Shown piece by piece: positions 1 through 10,350 of a stretch of DNA of 64,000 nucleotides. Location of the stretch: NCBI GenBank assembly GCA_001599755.1, contig BCHX01000003.1:5169782-5233781 (forward strand), written 5' to 3'. The translations under genes and the position numbers were made by a program. The notes beneath the pieces are model-generated. The model saw only the letters and a program-made list of their open reading frames with translations. It had not been told where the DNA came from and did no database searches. The DNA comes from Gliomastix tumulicola. Taxonomy: Eukaryota > Ascomycota > Sordariomycetes > Hypocreales > Bionectriaceae. Positions within the stretch are counted from its first letter, which is position 1; each line of letters opens with the position of its first letter.

Positions 1-1
1 G

Positions 2-316
2 GCTCGCGAGAAGGAGCGTGACCGCTCGGGGCAGAGCAACCTCCCCAAGAATCTTGCGACCAAGGTCAAGGATCTCAATGCGTCGTCGATCGGCGCCCTG
101 AAAGACGGGAAGAGCTGGATTGTTGCTCTGGGGCGGGCGGTGAAGGCAGCGGATTTCCAGTCCAGGTTCCTCCACTGGACGTTCTCTACCGACTATGACA
201 ATGAGATAATGATGACACAGAGGACTAAACAGTTCATAGAGAATGACTTTGTGGCCGAGCAGGTGGCTCGGATGAGGGAGAATGTGGATGGCTGGCAAAA
301 GGTGAAGTGGGATTAA
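2..316 (+). CDS. 3' end of an unrecognised gene (partial)
   Basis: An open frame enters from the left edge and ends at TAA 314-316, giving the last 104 residues of a protein. The tail is mixed-charge and ends in WQKVKWD; it contains a segment with SSIGALKDGKSWIVALGRAV and a Trp-Phe-Ser-Thr-Asp stretch. There is no signal or membrane segment in what remains. I do not recognise the family. The codon choice (C/G-ending) and absence of stops in 104 codons support real coding sequence. It could be the last exon of a spliced gene; the start lies outside the window. Confidence 0.6.
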   Translation, partial: AREKERDRSGQSNLPKNLATKVKDLNASSIGALKDGKSWIVALGRAVKAADFQSRFLHWTFSTDYDNEIMMTQRTKQFIENDFVAEQVARMRENVDGWQKVKWD

Positions 317-1190
317 AAGGGAGGATAGATACGTGCTGTTGGGGTACGAGATTTGGGACGAGTTTGCGTATGGCCCAAGGGACTTCCTTGTCGCTAGCCT
401 TCTATAGATTGGTGCTTCATCAAAAAGTTAAGAGATTTCATGTTCTTAGACCATTGAAGTATTAAACAGTGTCCTCGAATCATATTCATCGTAGAAGGCC
501 CAATGAACATGGCCCTCCGTCAACAAGAAGGTCTCATGCTCGCTATCTATCCTTCTATTCTGGAACCCTGATCAGGGTTCAATCGTCATTCGTGAAAGCT
601 CAAGTCACTGGATAGGTATCTTTTGATTAACGTCTAAATGTCAGAGGGAGGCACTTCAGCACAACCAGTCGGTAAAGAAACATATAGAAGGGAAATGTGT
701 GAAGGTTAGAAACCCAAAACCAGAGCGTACAGACCGTCTTCATGACAAGTCCGTGACTTATTAATCCACTTCCTGGTCACCAGGCAGAATCTCACTGCTC
801 AGCATCTGATGTCTAAATTTAGCATATCGTGATTATGCGTACCCCGGCCAGCGTCAGGTCAGACTGACAAGGGTCGGTCCTCTTTCCTCGACATGGCGTC
901 AATAATTGGGATAAGCCACAAGATATTAATAATTCATCCCATGTCCTCCGTGATCTATAACAATGAGAGGAAGGAGAACCTCCCACATCTTCAACTGCTT
1001 ATTTCACTGCTCATTTCAAGTTTGCGTCATCGGGCTTTGCTCAGGTATCCTGGAGGCGACACACGATATAACTAACTAGCCCCTGCAGCTTCTGGTGGAG
1101 AGAGTCACTAACTGGATTCGCCAAAGGCGGGATCAAAGGACGGCAGAACTCAAGCATATCCTTCCCTTTTTTCCCCCCTCCGTCGTCAGC
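317..1190. other. intergenic region upstream of the first HET gene
   Basis: AT-richer spacer between the partial gene and the HET protein. A 60-codon ATG frame at 893-1075 is present but has no recognisable features and may simply be leader sequence. I see no RNA gene or repeat. Confidence 0.5.
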
Positions 1191-3017
1191 ATGTCGGAGG
1201 TTCAGGTGATCCTGCCGCTTCATGATGGCACGGCAGCCTCTCTTGAGGCAGCAACTCCGGACGACGGGGTCATCTCTCTGTCTCGCGAAATACGATACCC
1301 TCCGCTAGACCCTGCAAAATGCGAGATCCGGCTGTTCGATCTCGCGCCCGGCACGGCGACTGACGACGATTTCACGGGGACCTACAGAGTGGTCAGCCTG
1401 GATGAGGACGAGGAACACATGACTCAGTACCAGGCCATCTCCTACGTCTGGGGAGACACAAGCGACGACAGTTTTGTCACCGTCGACGGCTGCCCGATTC
1501 ACGTCACGAGGAACCTCCAGGCGGCGCTCCGACGCATCCGCCACGCTACCAAGCCGACGACGCTCTGGGTGGACTCGATATGCATCAACCAGGCGGACGA
1601 CAAGGAGAAGACGCAGCAGGTGAATATGATGCACCGCATCTACAAGAGCTGCACCCGCTGCCTCATCTGGATGGGCGAGATTCCCGTCAATCTGGACGAG
1701 GAGACGGAGGAGGAGGCCACCAGGGCAGCACAAGGTGTTTTTGACGCGATCCGTATCTGGTCCGATATAGACGATGAGATCGAGCTTCCGGAGACACTCG
1801 CTACGTCGGAGCACCAGGAAGCAGCAGGGCGAGCTCTCGGCAAACTCATGGACGCTCCGTGGTGGTCGCGTATCTGGACGGTTCAGGAGGCACTGGCTCC
1901 GCGCAAAGCCCGCATTCTCTGGGGGCCTCACGGCGTCTCCTGGGCTCTTGCCTCTCGCGCTGCGACGAATGTCATGACCGACTATCGTTCTGCCTGGTCT
2001 CTCTCCTGGTTTGCCTTCTTCCCCTCAGGCGACTGCAGCTACTTCACGGCGCCGATCGTCGGGCTCCGTGTCGCTGCGGCCTGGAAGGAGGACAATCCGC
2101 GCCCGATCGAGATGCTCTGGCGGTTCCGATACAGGGAGGCATCCGACCCGCGGGACAAAGTGTTTGCGCTCTTCGGTCTGGACAGGGACGACTGGTCTTT
2201 TCTCCCGGGAATCACGTCGCTTGAGTACTATGAGCTTGACGTGGTGGATCTCTTCAAGAGAGTGACGATTGATCTGATCAAGGATGCTGCCAACAACGGC
2301 GATGATAGAGGGCTGCATGCCTTGATCGGTCTGAGAGGAGAGAAGAAAAAGACGCCAGGCCTGCCGAGCTGGACTGTGGACTGGGCGCGGGCTGACGAGT
2401 CGGTGTCGCAGTTCTGGGTGCACAACAACTTCATCTGGCAGTTCACGGCAGACAGAGGCTTGCCGAGACTTGACGTTGATGCTCTGCTCTCACGCGAAGA
2501 TGACAGCATCATCCGGCTCAACGGGGTCTACGTGGACGAGGTAGCGGTGTGCAGCGAGACCATGGCCCACGGCCAGCAGTTGGATCATGCTAGGGAGATG
2601 CTCATGGCTCTCACTGATAGATTCCGCGACTACCTCCGCGAGAGCAACGATACGAGCTGGCGTCTGGAGAAGATGGCAGACAGGTGGAACTACGAGTTTG
2701 ACAAGCTGATGGACATGAGCTTCACCGGCGAGAACCACGACCCATACTGGCTGGAGGCCTACTGGCCCGGTCAGCGGATCTTCATCACGAGCAAAGGGTG
2801 TCTTGGCCTGGGACCGAGCACGACTGCCCCTGGCGACGAGGCTTGGGCGTTTTCAGGGGGTCGATATCCCTTTCTGATGAGGCAATGGGGTGAAGCTGGT
2901 GCGGCGGGTGAGGCCGAGGATTACGAGATGGTGGGCGATGCGTTTATACCTGATATTATGGCTGGACAGGCTGTTGAGTCGAGGATACATAAGCAGAGGC
3001 TCATCAACGTGCATTAG
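1191..3017 (+). CDS. heterokaryon incompatibility (HET) domain protein
   Basis: Single-exon gene of 608 residues. The open frame extends 32 codons further upstream, but only from a GTG; the first ATG is 1191. The HET core starts near residue 110 with the signature YQAISYVWGD, followed by LWVDSICINQ and the WWSRIWTVQEAL block, the three conserved blocks of Pfam HET (PF06985). HET proteins mediate allorecognition cell death after hyphal fusion, or act more broadly as innate-immunity-like sensors; the death-triggering surface is in the HET domain. The C-terminal half has no recognised NACHT or WD repeats, so the partner or trigger is unknown. No signal peptide. Lies head-to-tail with the ALDH gene 243 bp downstream. 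HET assignment is secure; biological role in incompatibility is inferred from family only. Confidence 0.9.
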   Translation: MSEVQVILPLHDGTAASLEAATPDDGVISLSREIRYPPLDPAKCEIRLFDLAPGTATDDDFTGTYRVVSLDEDEEHMTQYQAISYVWGDTSDDSFVTVDGCPIHVTRNLQAALRRIRHATKPTTLWVDSICINQADDKEKTQQVNMMHRIYKSCTRCLIWMGEIPVNLDEETEEEATRAAQGVFDAIRIWSDIDDEIELPETLATSEHQEAAGRALGKLMDAPWWSRIWTVQEALAPRKARILWGPHGVSWALASRAATNVMTDYRSAWSLSWFAFFPSGDCSYFTAPIVGLRVAAAWKEDNPRPIEMLWRFRYREASDPRDKVFALFGLDRDDWSFLPGITSLEYYELDVVDLFKRVTIDLIKDAANNGDDRGLHALIGLRGEKKKTPGLPSWTVDWARADESVSQFWVHNNFIWQFTADRGLPRLDVDALLSREDDSIIRLNGVYVDEVAVCSETMAHGQQLDHAREMLMALTDRFRDYLRESNDTSWRLEKMADRWNYEFDKLMDMSFTGENHDPYWLEAYWPGQRIFITSKGCLGLGPSTTAPGDEAWAFSGGRYPFLMRQWGEAGAAGEAEDYEMVGDAFIPDIMAGQAVESRIHKQRLINVH

Positions 3018-3260
3018 GCATAATAGACTGACTCAATACCACTTCATAAGTCCATCATGCAGGCACTCCCCGCTAGAACTGAAGCTGGCAGCCGCCCACC
3101 CCGCACCAAAAGGGATCTCAATGCACTACCAGCGGGGTATAATGGATGGACGAAACTTGCCCTCACCACAGCTTGATCCTTGGGACCTTGACTCTCATTC
3201 CATCATATCCGGTCTTGCAGGGGTCGGGCCTTGTAGTCGATTCCAATCCGTTCATTCAAT

Positions 3261-4754
3261 ATGCCTGCCATCGACGACCAGCTCCTCCTCATCAACGGTG
3301 AAAATGTCATCGCCACAGGAGGCGAGACATTCACAGTGGTCAACCCCATGACGGGACTGAAGCTCTACGACGCCGCTGCAGCCACTGTTCCCGACTATTG
3401 GGCTGCTATCAAGGGCGCCCAAGCCGCTCTGGAGACTTGGGCGTCGCACAGTGCCACCTCGAAGCGGAAGATCCTGCTCAAAGCCGCTGACCTTATCGAG
3501 AGCGAGAGATACGCCCAGGAGGCCATGGAGCTCATGTCGCTGGAGATCTCAGCACCAAAGAGCTGGTGCATCACCAATATCAAGGGAACTGCCGGCTTCT
3601 TCAGGGAGGCTGCCTCTCTCGCTACGTACATCAGGGGTGAGGTCGTTCCGGTTGAGAGGCCTGGTGTCACGGGCTTCATCGAGCGTCGCCCTGTTGGCGT
3701 GATTCTTGCCATCAGTCCTTGGAACGCGCCGATGATTCTGACCGCTCGTGCCGTGGCCACGCCGTTGATCTGCGGCAATACGGTCGTCCTCAAGCCATCC
3801 GAGTTCAGCCCTCGGTCGCAAGGTCTCGTCATTCGCGCCCTGGTCGAAGCTGGTCTGCCCGCTGGCTGCGTCCAGTATCTGCCCACCAGTCCAACGGATG
3901 CTGCAGACGTCACGGAATATGCCATCAAGGACCCTGATGTTCGCAAGATCAACTTCACTGGGAGTGATCGCGTCGGTCGAATCATTGCAGGCATCGCGGC
4001 GACGCAGCTCAAGCAGTGCGTCCTCGAGCTGGGGGGCAAGGCACCTGTGATTGTCTTGGAGGACGCTGACGTTCCCAAGGCTGTCGAGGCCGTCGTGTAT
4101 GGAGCATTTGCTTTCAACGGCCAGGTCTGCATGTCGACGGAGCGGGTTCTTGTGCATAGGTCTATCTATGCGGAATTCAGATCGCTGCTTCTGCATCGTG
4201 TTGGGCAAGTCCGAAGCGGGAATCACCTGGAAGCCGACAGTGATACAGATCTTCTGGTCACAGGCCTGTACACTCCATCATCTGCCCGGAGCGTTCTGGG
4301 CCTGATTCATGTCTCCCTCGCAGACGGAGCAAAGCTGATAGCGGGCGATCTGTCCCTCTCAGGCCCAAACCAGACGATTCTGCAGCCGCACGTTCTCGAG
4401 GATGTCGAGCCTTTGATGGATATTTTCCAGGAAGAGACATTTGCTCCGGTTCTGACGCTCTCTGTCTTCGAAAACGAGGAGCAAGCCGTGGCGCTTGCGA
4501 ATAACTCAGATTACTCCATGGTGGCAAGTGTCTTCTCTCGGGACACAATGCGAGCCTTGCGGATTGCACGACAAATCCGGAGCGGGACGTGCCATATTAA
4601 CTCGCCGACCGTGTATATGGAGTCGACGCTGCCACAGGGAGGCATCGGAGGCGGCAGCGGCTACGGACGCTTCGGGGGCATGGCAGGCGTGGAGGAATTC
4701 ACCCACAGACAGATCATCACGCTGGCCGAGTCAGGCGACAGATATCCACTATAG
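3261..4754 (+). CDS. NAD(P)-dependent aldehyde dehydrogenase
   Basis: Single-exon, 497 residues, the normal ALDH superfamily length (about 490). Key residues are present: Asn155 in SPWNAP, Glu256 in LELGGKAP (general base), Cys290 in FNGQVCMSTERV (nucleophile), and the EETFAPVL motif near residue 395. It oxidises an aldehyde to a carboxylic acid with NAD+ or NADP+. The overall look (short N terminus, SPWNAP, GGKAPVIVLEDAD) is closest to the salicylaldehyde/vanillin dehydrogenase-like branch, so an aromatic substrate is plausible but not shown. No targeting signal, so probably cytosolic. Convergent with the minus-strand gene that ends 245 bp downstream. ATG 3261 is the first in frame and no intron is needed. 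Confidence 0.92.
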   Translation: MPAIDDQLLLINGENVIATGGETFTVVNPMTGLKLYDAAAATVPDYWAAIKGAQAALETWASHSATSKRKILLKAADLIESERYAQEAMELMSLEISAPKSWCITNIKGTAGFFREAASLATYIRGEVVPVERPGVTGFIERRPVGVILAISPWNAPMILTARAVATPLICGNTVVLKPSEFSPRSQGLVIRALVEAGLPAGCVQYLPTSPTDAADVTEYAIKDPDVRKINFTGSDRVGRIIAGIAATQLKQCVLELGGKAPVIVLEDADVPKAVEAVVYGAFAFNGQVCMSTERVLVHRSIYAEFRSLLLHRVGQVRSGNHLEADSDTDLLVTGLYTPSSARSVLGLIHVSLADGAKLIAGDLSLSGPNQTILQPHVLEDVEPLMDIFQEETFAPVLTLSVFENEEQAVALANNSDYSMVASVFSRDTMRALRIARQIRSGTCHINSPTVYMESTLPQGGIGGGSGYGRFGGMAGVEEFTHRQIITLAESGDRYPL

Positions 4755-4999
4755 TTAGAACCTAGCCTTTATCCCATGGTCCAGCTTCATAACCATCTCC
4801 TCGGTCCAGCATTTAAACCGTTATGTAGCAACGTTAGGTGTGAGTCTGGTCGTTTAGGACTGCTATTATTCATCATCTCAGGAACCACGGGATCGATAGA
4901 CAGACTGTTGTCAACCTGAACAGACCTGTATGTACGATAATGTACGAGAACCAGCAATATACCATCCCACGTAGACCTTGTCTCTAGGTCGTCCTTAAG

Positions 5000-6368
5000 T
5001 TATGACCTCAGATACTCGCAAACTCTCTCCGCCCACTTGCCACCGCCCTTGTATACCCACATACCTGGTGCATTCCCCTTCAGCAGCCCGTCGATAGCAT
5101 CAGCTAGGGCTGGCCCTTCGCCCTCGGCCTTCATCTCGTTTAGTGGGTAAAGATACGTCTTGAAGGAGAAGAGGACGGCCCGTGTCTCGGGGAGTCGGGT
5201 GAGCGTCTGAAGCTCCATGCGGGCGTGCGTCTATGGACTAATATTAGCTCGAGGCCATGGCCAGAGGAAAAACGAAAGGCAAACCTGATCCATATCGAAG
5301 TTGAGGTCCTCCTCCTTGATCTCATCCTCAGGCTTCGTATGTGCCTTAGGGTTGAACAGTACGCCATGTGTCTGAACAGACCACTGCCATCCCGCGTTAG
5401 CCTACATCTCAAACACACTCGAACCAGCAAAGCAAACTACTCACGTTCATCCTCTTCACCCCCTTCCCAACCTCCAACCTCGAGAAGAACCGCTCCATGC
5501 TCGGCCCAATCTTATCATACGCCGGCACCGGCCCGTGGACATCCCTCAGCAGCAAGCCCAGCTTCTCCGACGGATCGAACCCAGCCGGGAAGCAGCACAC
5601 AAACGCGTCCACCACATGCGGGCCCTCCTCCGTCTCCCGGAGCAGGAATATGTCGTCCTCGACCGTCTCGCCCAGGGCCTTGAGCGCGGCGGACATGTCG
5701 TCGTCGGGCGGGGCGGTAGGGAACTCGGCGCCCGTGACGAGGTTGTGGAAGGTCTCGCCGGATGGGGAGAGGCGGAACATGGACGGGTAGCGCGTGGGCA
5801 GGTACCCGGACAGCAGGAAGGTGTAGAGCTCGCGGACGGCCGGGCCGCCTGGGGGGAGGTGACCGTGTACAGTGGCGCTGTGGTCTCGCAGGAGGGTGCG
5901 GCGCAGTGAGACCCTATCGGCGTAGTTCCTGTCCATAACGATCAGGTTGGATGGGCTGTCGGACTGGACGCCTGCGTGGAAACGTCAGTTGCACGAGCAT
6001 TACTTAGACGAGAGGCTCGTGCCAAAGCAAGGCTGCGACTCACCCATGGTGATGTTGTACTTGGGCTTGTATGGCCTCAGCTTCTGCGGCTCCGTGTGCT
6101 CCCAGGCGAAGTCCTTGAGAGCCTCGATCTCTGGCTCGTGCCCCTTCTTCTCATCCCGGATGACCGCCGGTTGAGGCGTACTGACTCTTCTGCTTCGCCA
6201 TCTTTGAACACCGAGTGCCTCCAGGATCGCCAAGTCAATAAAAGGATCGACGACAATGAGGCTTTAGACGATCAAACTTACGGCTAGAACCAGCAGTGTT
6301 ACTGCTGCGCTGACATGCAGCCGCGTGACAACATCGCGAAACGAACCTTCCACCAGAAACTCTGTCAT
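5000..6368 (-). CDS. heme-dependent oxidative N-demethylase-like protein (DUF3445/HODM)
   Basis: Five exons on the minus strand: 6368-6282, 6218-6044, 5971-5445, 5383-5285, 5230-5000. All four introns have GT-AG ends (GTAAG, GTGAGT, GTGAGT, GTTTGC) and keep frame, giving 372 residues. Diagnostic strings of PF11927 are assembled across the joins: KYNITMG, LPTRYPSMF, DAFVCCFPAGF with EKLG, PVPAYDKIG, MERFFSRLEVG, RMNWSVQTHG, and a C-terminal block with TRAVLFSFKTYL. Bacterial relatives are subunits of heme-dependent oxidative N-demethylases acting on secondary amines; the fungal substrate is unknown. Exon 1 encodes a hydrophobic stretch (about residues 19-33) followed by basic QRWRSRR, suggesting an N-terminal membrane anchor. 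Start ATG at 6368 is the only one giving that exon. Confidence 0.85.
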
Positions 6369-6844
6369 CTTCAATTTTTTTTTATTATGTTTGTTCAGAA
6401 GTATGTTGCTGTCATGATCTGGGCGGCGCCGTCTTCATGCTAAGTAAGTAGGTAGTCAAGTCAAGTGGCCACCTTTATCTTGTGACTCCATTCTCCAGTG
6501 CCCCTCACGCCCTATACGCCCTAATCGCCGATATCGCCAACTTCCCGATGTCCCATCTAGGCTAACATTGCCGACGATTGTCGGCGTCACCACGAGGCTG
6601 TGATGAACTGAGCAAAATGTCCTCACCACTCACCCAGTGGCGTGGTAACTCAGTCCGCTTGCCTGGCCCGGGGTGTAGTTATCTGGTCGATGCATACTTG
6701 GGCGGGGGCGACCGAGGGTGGCACGGCTGACTCAATCATCGGCCATGAAGCGTCAAGGTCAGCCGGAAGGTCCGGTGTTTGATTCAGACACTTCTTGGCG
6801 ATTTGCCTCCCTATTCGATTCGACCCATACATTCAGCTCCGCGA
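6369..6844. other. spacer between two minus-strand genes
   Basis: Holds the promoter of the HODM-like gene and the 3' end of the GT31 gene. A poly-T run lies at about 6376-6384, just upstream of the HODM start. No ORF or RNA recognised. Confidence 0.5.
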
Positions 6845-8425
6845 TCATCTCTCCCACCACAGCTCCAGGACCTCATCTCGTACAGAAGCCGTGTCTGACA
6901 GGGCATCGGGGTAGTGCATCTTCCCATCTCGTGCCCTGTGAATGTACACCTGCCGAAGACTGTCCCCCACAAACTCAGACTCAACCAGGTGGTAGCTCTT
7001 CTTTAACCCCTCCGCGGTCTTCTCCCTCAGAGGCCCCAGACTCCAGTCGTAAAGGTAAGAATACTCGAACGTGCTCTCCGTCTTGTTGAGATCGGCCTGC
7101 GTGATGCCGTCGGTGTAGACTGCGATGCTGTATCCGTTGTTGAGCACAGTGTCTTGCCCAAATCGCCAACGCTGCAGGAGACAGTCGCCGCAGAACGTGG
7201 AAGCCTTGGCGATCTGCTCTACCGGCGCCTTGTGCCAGGATTTCCAGTGGTGGAGGCTGATGGGCAGCCGCCCAGACTCGTAGAAGCCATCGACATTCCC
7301 CATCAGGTCGGCCTGGTTGAGACCAGGCACGACGGTGAGTCTGGTGTCGGTATGGCTGTAAATGCAGTTCTTGAGCAACGCATCGCCCTGTTGGCTGTTA
7401 CTCTCGCCAAGGCACTGCTCGATGACAGGGTCGAGCTGTCTGGCAAGGGGCAGGCTAAGGAAAGCGCCGGCACCGCCGTATGCCATCGTACCGTGTTGCT
7501 GGATCGCGTCGAGGCTGTCGGATAGGGCACCAAGATAGAGCGAAGCATCGTAATCCTGGTACTCCATGATCTCGGCCAGTGGGTAGAGCGACGGGAAGAA
7601 AGTGTCATCGTCGATGATGCCCAGCCACTTGGTGCTATCCGTCTTGTGCTTCAGGAGATCGCGGACGATGGTGAAGTGCTGCTCGTTGACGCCGAGAGAT
7701 GTGTGAAATGGCCCGCAAATCACCAAGTCGATGTCGTGGCTCTTGTAGAGAGAGTCGAGGTAGCCAATGTCTCTGACATGCTCATCCAGATCGACGACCA
7801 CGGCAACCAGACGGGCCCCGGAGCCTGAGAGCCACTGCGAAAACTGGGGTATCGAGTCGATGAGTCGCTCAAACCTAGTGGCGACGCCAAACGTGAACTC
7901 GACATACTCCCTCGTCGGGTAAGGAGCAGGGACTCGGAGGGTGGTTGGCTCGCAGGACATGTCCTGCCAGTCCTGACACGGCCTCCCTAGATCGAGGACT
8001 TGGCCCTGGGCGAAGAGCGACGTCTCGGGGACATCGACCACGTCGTTCCGGTCCACCGAGTCGTCGAAGACGGTGCGGATGCACTGCTTGTGATAGACGA
8101 CCTCGCTGGTCAGATCGTGCCGCTGCTTCAGGTACCCTGCATCCATGGGGCACGCCTGCGTGCGGGAGGCAGATTGCCTGACTTGGGGAGCCAGTGGCGG
8201 CGGCGAGGATAGGCGGATTTCGGAGAGGGCGCTCTCATGCCAGATGTAGAGCACCATCAATGAGGAGATGGCGAACGCTGCGGTGAGAGTCCGGCGGTAT
8301 GATAACGTCTTGAGGCGCATCATGGGCTTGATTGATCGGAGACTGGCGGGGAGGTGGCTTCGAGGAGGCGTCCCGGGGCGTCGGCCCGATGGAAGAAGGG
8401 CAGGGGCCTTCTCTTCGTCGAGCAT
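6845..8425 (-). CDS. GT31-like glycosyltransferase, type II membrane protein
   Basis: Single-exon, 526 residues. A short basic cytosolic tail is followed by one membrane anchor at about residues 46-62 (TLTAAFAISSLMVLYIW), then a Ser/Pro-rich stem and a lumenal catalytic domain. The DxD-type metal/nucleotide-sugar motif is D272-D274 in GIIDDDTFF, followed by the GGAGAFLS block typical of Fringe/beta-1,3-glycosyltransferases (GT31; fungal DUF604-like group). Predicted to add a sugar from a nucleotide donor in the Golgi; donor and acceptor unknown. A second Met pair at residues 35-36 would also keep the anchor. The region just upstream (8434-8800) is purine-rich on the plus strand, i.e. a pyrimidine-rich leader for this gene. 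Confidence 0.8.
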   Translation of the reverse strand: MLDEEKAPALLPSGRRPGTPPRSHLPASLRSIKPMMRLKTLSYRRTLTAAFAISSLMVLYIWHESALSEIRLSSPPPLAPQVRQSASRTQACPMDAGYLKQRHDLTSEVVYHKQCIRTVFDDSVDRNDVVDVPETSLFAQGQVLDLGRPCQDWQDMSCEPTTLRVPAPYPTREYVEFTFGVATRFERLIDSIPQFSQWLSGSGARLVAVVVDLDEHVRDIGYLDSLYKSHDIDLVICGPFHTSLGVNEQHFTIVRDLLKHKTDSTKWLGIIDDDTFFPSLYPLAEIMEYQDYDASLYLGALSDSLDAIQQHGTMAYGGAGAFLSLPLARQLDPVIEQCLGESNSQQGDALLKNCIYSHTDTRLTVVPGLNQADLMGNVDGFYESGRLPISLHHWKSWHKAPVEQIAKASTFCGDCLLQRWRFGQDTVLNNGYSIAVYTDGITQADLNKTESTFEYSYLYDWSLGPLREKTAEGLKKSYHLVESEFVGDSLRQVYIHRARDGKMHYPDALSDTASVRDEVLELWWER

Positions 8426-8713
8426 CTGGGGCAGGATTGCAGGAAAGAAGGAGATGCGTGCGTTTGGGGAAATGGAGGAGAGTCGATAGGGAAGAGAAGA
8501 AAAGAAGTGTCGACGTGCGCAGTCGGCGCGGCTGTAGAGGAATCAAGTACAGAGAGGGTGAGGTGATCTAACGGTGATTCTAAGGTGAGAATGAAGTGCG
8601 TGGCAATTAGAAGGCGAGCACTGTGAAACGGAAAGGAAAGACGGGAAGAAAAGGAAGGGGCCGTAAGGATTGCACAGAAGAAATTGATGACGAAGGGCAA
8701 AAGAAATGACGAT

Positions 8714-8753
8714 GAGAAGGAGAAGGAGAAGGAGAAGGAGAAGGAAAAGAAGG
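8714..8753. repeat. GAGAAG-type purine microsatellite
   Basis: About six tandem GGAGAA/GAGAAG units on the plus strand, equivalent to a CTTCTC pyrimidine tract in the leader of the minus-strand GT31 gene. Confidence 0.8.
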
Positions 8754-10225
8754 AAGGAACAAAGAGACAGAAAATCGCGTGTCGAGGCAGGAACAAGCGA
8801 GACGGAGGCGGGAAGGCGCTCTTTCCCTTTCCACTTTCCTCCCGGATTGCGAGTCACGATGATTTTGCCTGCCTGCCTGCAGTTGACATTTGAAAGTGAC
8901 CTACATTTGACACTTGACACTTGACACTAAGAAGCACCTAACAAGCACTGCCACCCCAGAGCAAAGTCCGCCAGCCCATGTTCATTTCATGATTCGCCGA
9001 GAAGCCCCAATCCAGCATGGCAGCATGGATCTTTGATGAACGGCAGCAAGGGACCAGAGGACCCGGATGACGTCGGTGCTCCATGCCTCCATACCTGCGC
9101 ATGGGTGGGAGGTGGCTCGCAGTGCCTCCCAGTGCCTCTCAGTGCCTCTGTCCTCCTGAGGCAGCCGTGTCTCAGACTCCCGTCGCGACCGCCTCTGCCA
9201 GCGTCGCACCCGCACGGCAAACATTCGATACTGTCAGACAGGACAGTCAGACGGGCAGACAGCCAGAGACACACTCACGCAGGCTGAGCGCTCCCCAAAC
9301 GGACGCTCGACGCTCCCTGTCTCACGTTGCCGCCGATCAAATCCCATGATTCGTCCGCCTGTCGCGCGCTCGGGAATGTCAGATCCTGCGTCGTGCCAGG
9401 CGTCTTACCCTTGAAACCGACGGCCTCCCGCTGATCTCGCCCAGTATCGGCGAGGAAAAGCTTGTCTCCCATGGCCAAGGGTCCCCAGCCCCTCGGGCGC
9501 TCAGGCACTCAGGCAAGCTCTCTCACCCCATTTTACGTCAGGTCCGTCAGGTCCGTCAGGTCGCTCAGGACGCGCATTTGTTTCATGTGCCCAGAATTCA
9601 TCTCCCAGGGAGCCGATCTCCCCCACAGCGACCACTCCGAGAAATGGGCCGTTCGAGCCGGCCGGTGGTTTGTCGTCGTGTCAAAGGGGGAAAATTGGAG
9701 AAACAACTGGTTGGACGCGCGGACAGCGGAAACAGCCCAGCCATACATATTGCCGACTGGGCTGTTGTGGTGTCTTCTTCGCCCGTCTCCCGACTCTGTT
9801 GGATAGCAGACACTCCCACCAGGGCCCTAACCGCCCCTGCCTCCGTCAACCAATGCCACCGTTAACCCACTTTTCAGGAGCTGCTGCATGTGCGGCGCTG
9901 AGAAATACCACGCGTCCAGGAACGACTGCTTTACTCCATCTCGACAGACGCCTGGCGACACTTCAACTCAGGATGGCGACCGTGAAGCAAAGACTACCCT
10001 GTCTTTTCATTTGTATGCTCGCATTGACCACCCAACGCCATGAGTGTCAGGCAGTGTTGCCGCCAAGCGATTCGGAGAAAGAGGCTAATACGCGCGCGCG
10101 CACCTCAGCATCTCACCCACACCATCATTCTCGGGCGAACCACGAGGCAGACAGCCAGCGGGAATACCCTCGCGCCACCTCGCCCTCAAAAGGCAACCGC
10201 GTGATCATGTGCTTACTCTTACTCG

Positions 10226-10234
10226 TATTTATAA
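10226..10234 (+). promoter_or_regulatory. putative TATA box of second HET gene
   Basis: TATTTATAA lies 117 bp before ATG 10351, in the expected range for a fungal TATA element plus short leader. Followed by the poly-A tract 10266-10284. Confidence 0.4.
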
Positions 10235-10350
10235 CCGACAATGCGCCGCTCTGTCTGCTCCAAGGGAAAAAAAAAAAAAAAAAATTCTCTCCACCCTCAT
10301 CTGCCTCAGATCTCCAAATTTTACGCAGCCGACAAATATCATGCGGTGAG

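Larger units (their letters stand above)
8426..10350. other. 1.9-kb divergent intergenic region
   Basis: Between the GT31 gene (minus) and the second HET gene (plus). It contains the purine microsatellite, a short GTCCGTCAG-type direct repeat at about 9539-9560, an alternating CG tract near 10092-10101 and a 19-base poly-A at about 10266-10284. Long frames here start at GTG/TTG and have no domain features. I see no gene. Confidence 0.5.

Noticed and set aside
893..1075. 60-codon ATG frame upstream of the HET gene
   Set aside because: No domain, weak codon bias, and it lies in probable leader sequence.
1095..1190. N-terminal extension of the first HET protein
   Set aside because: The extra 32 codons start with GTG; the first ATG is 1191. 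The same problem removed extensions at 9670, 14286-15791 (TTG), 18150, 36280, 40890, 47634 and 62463.
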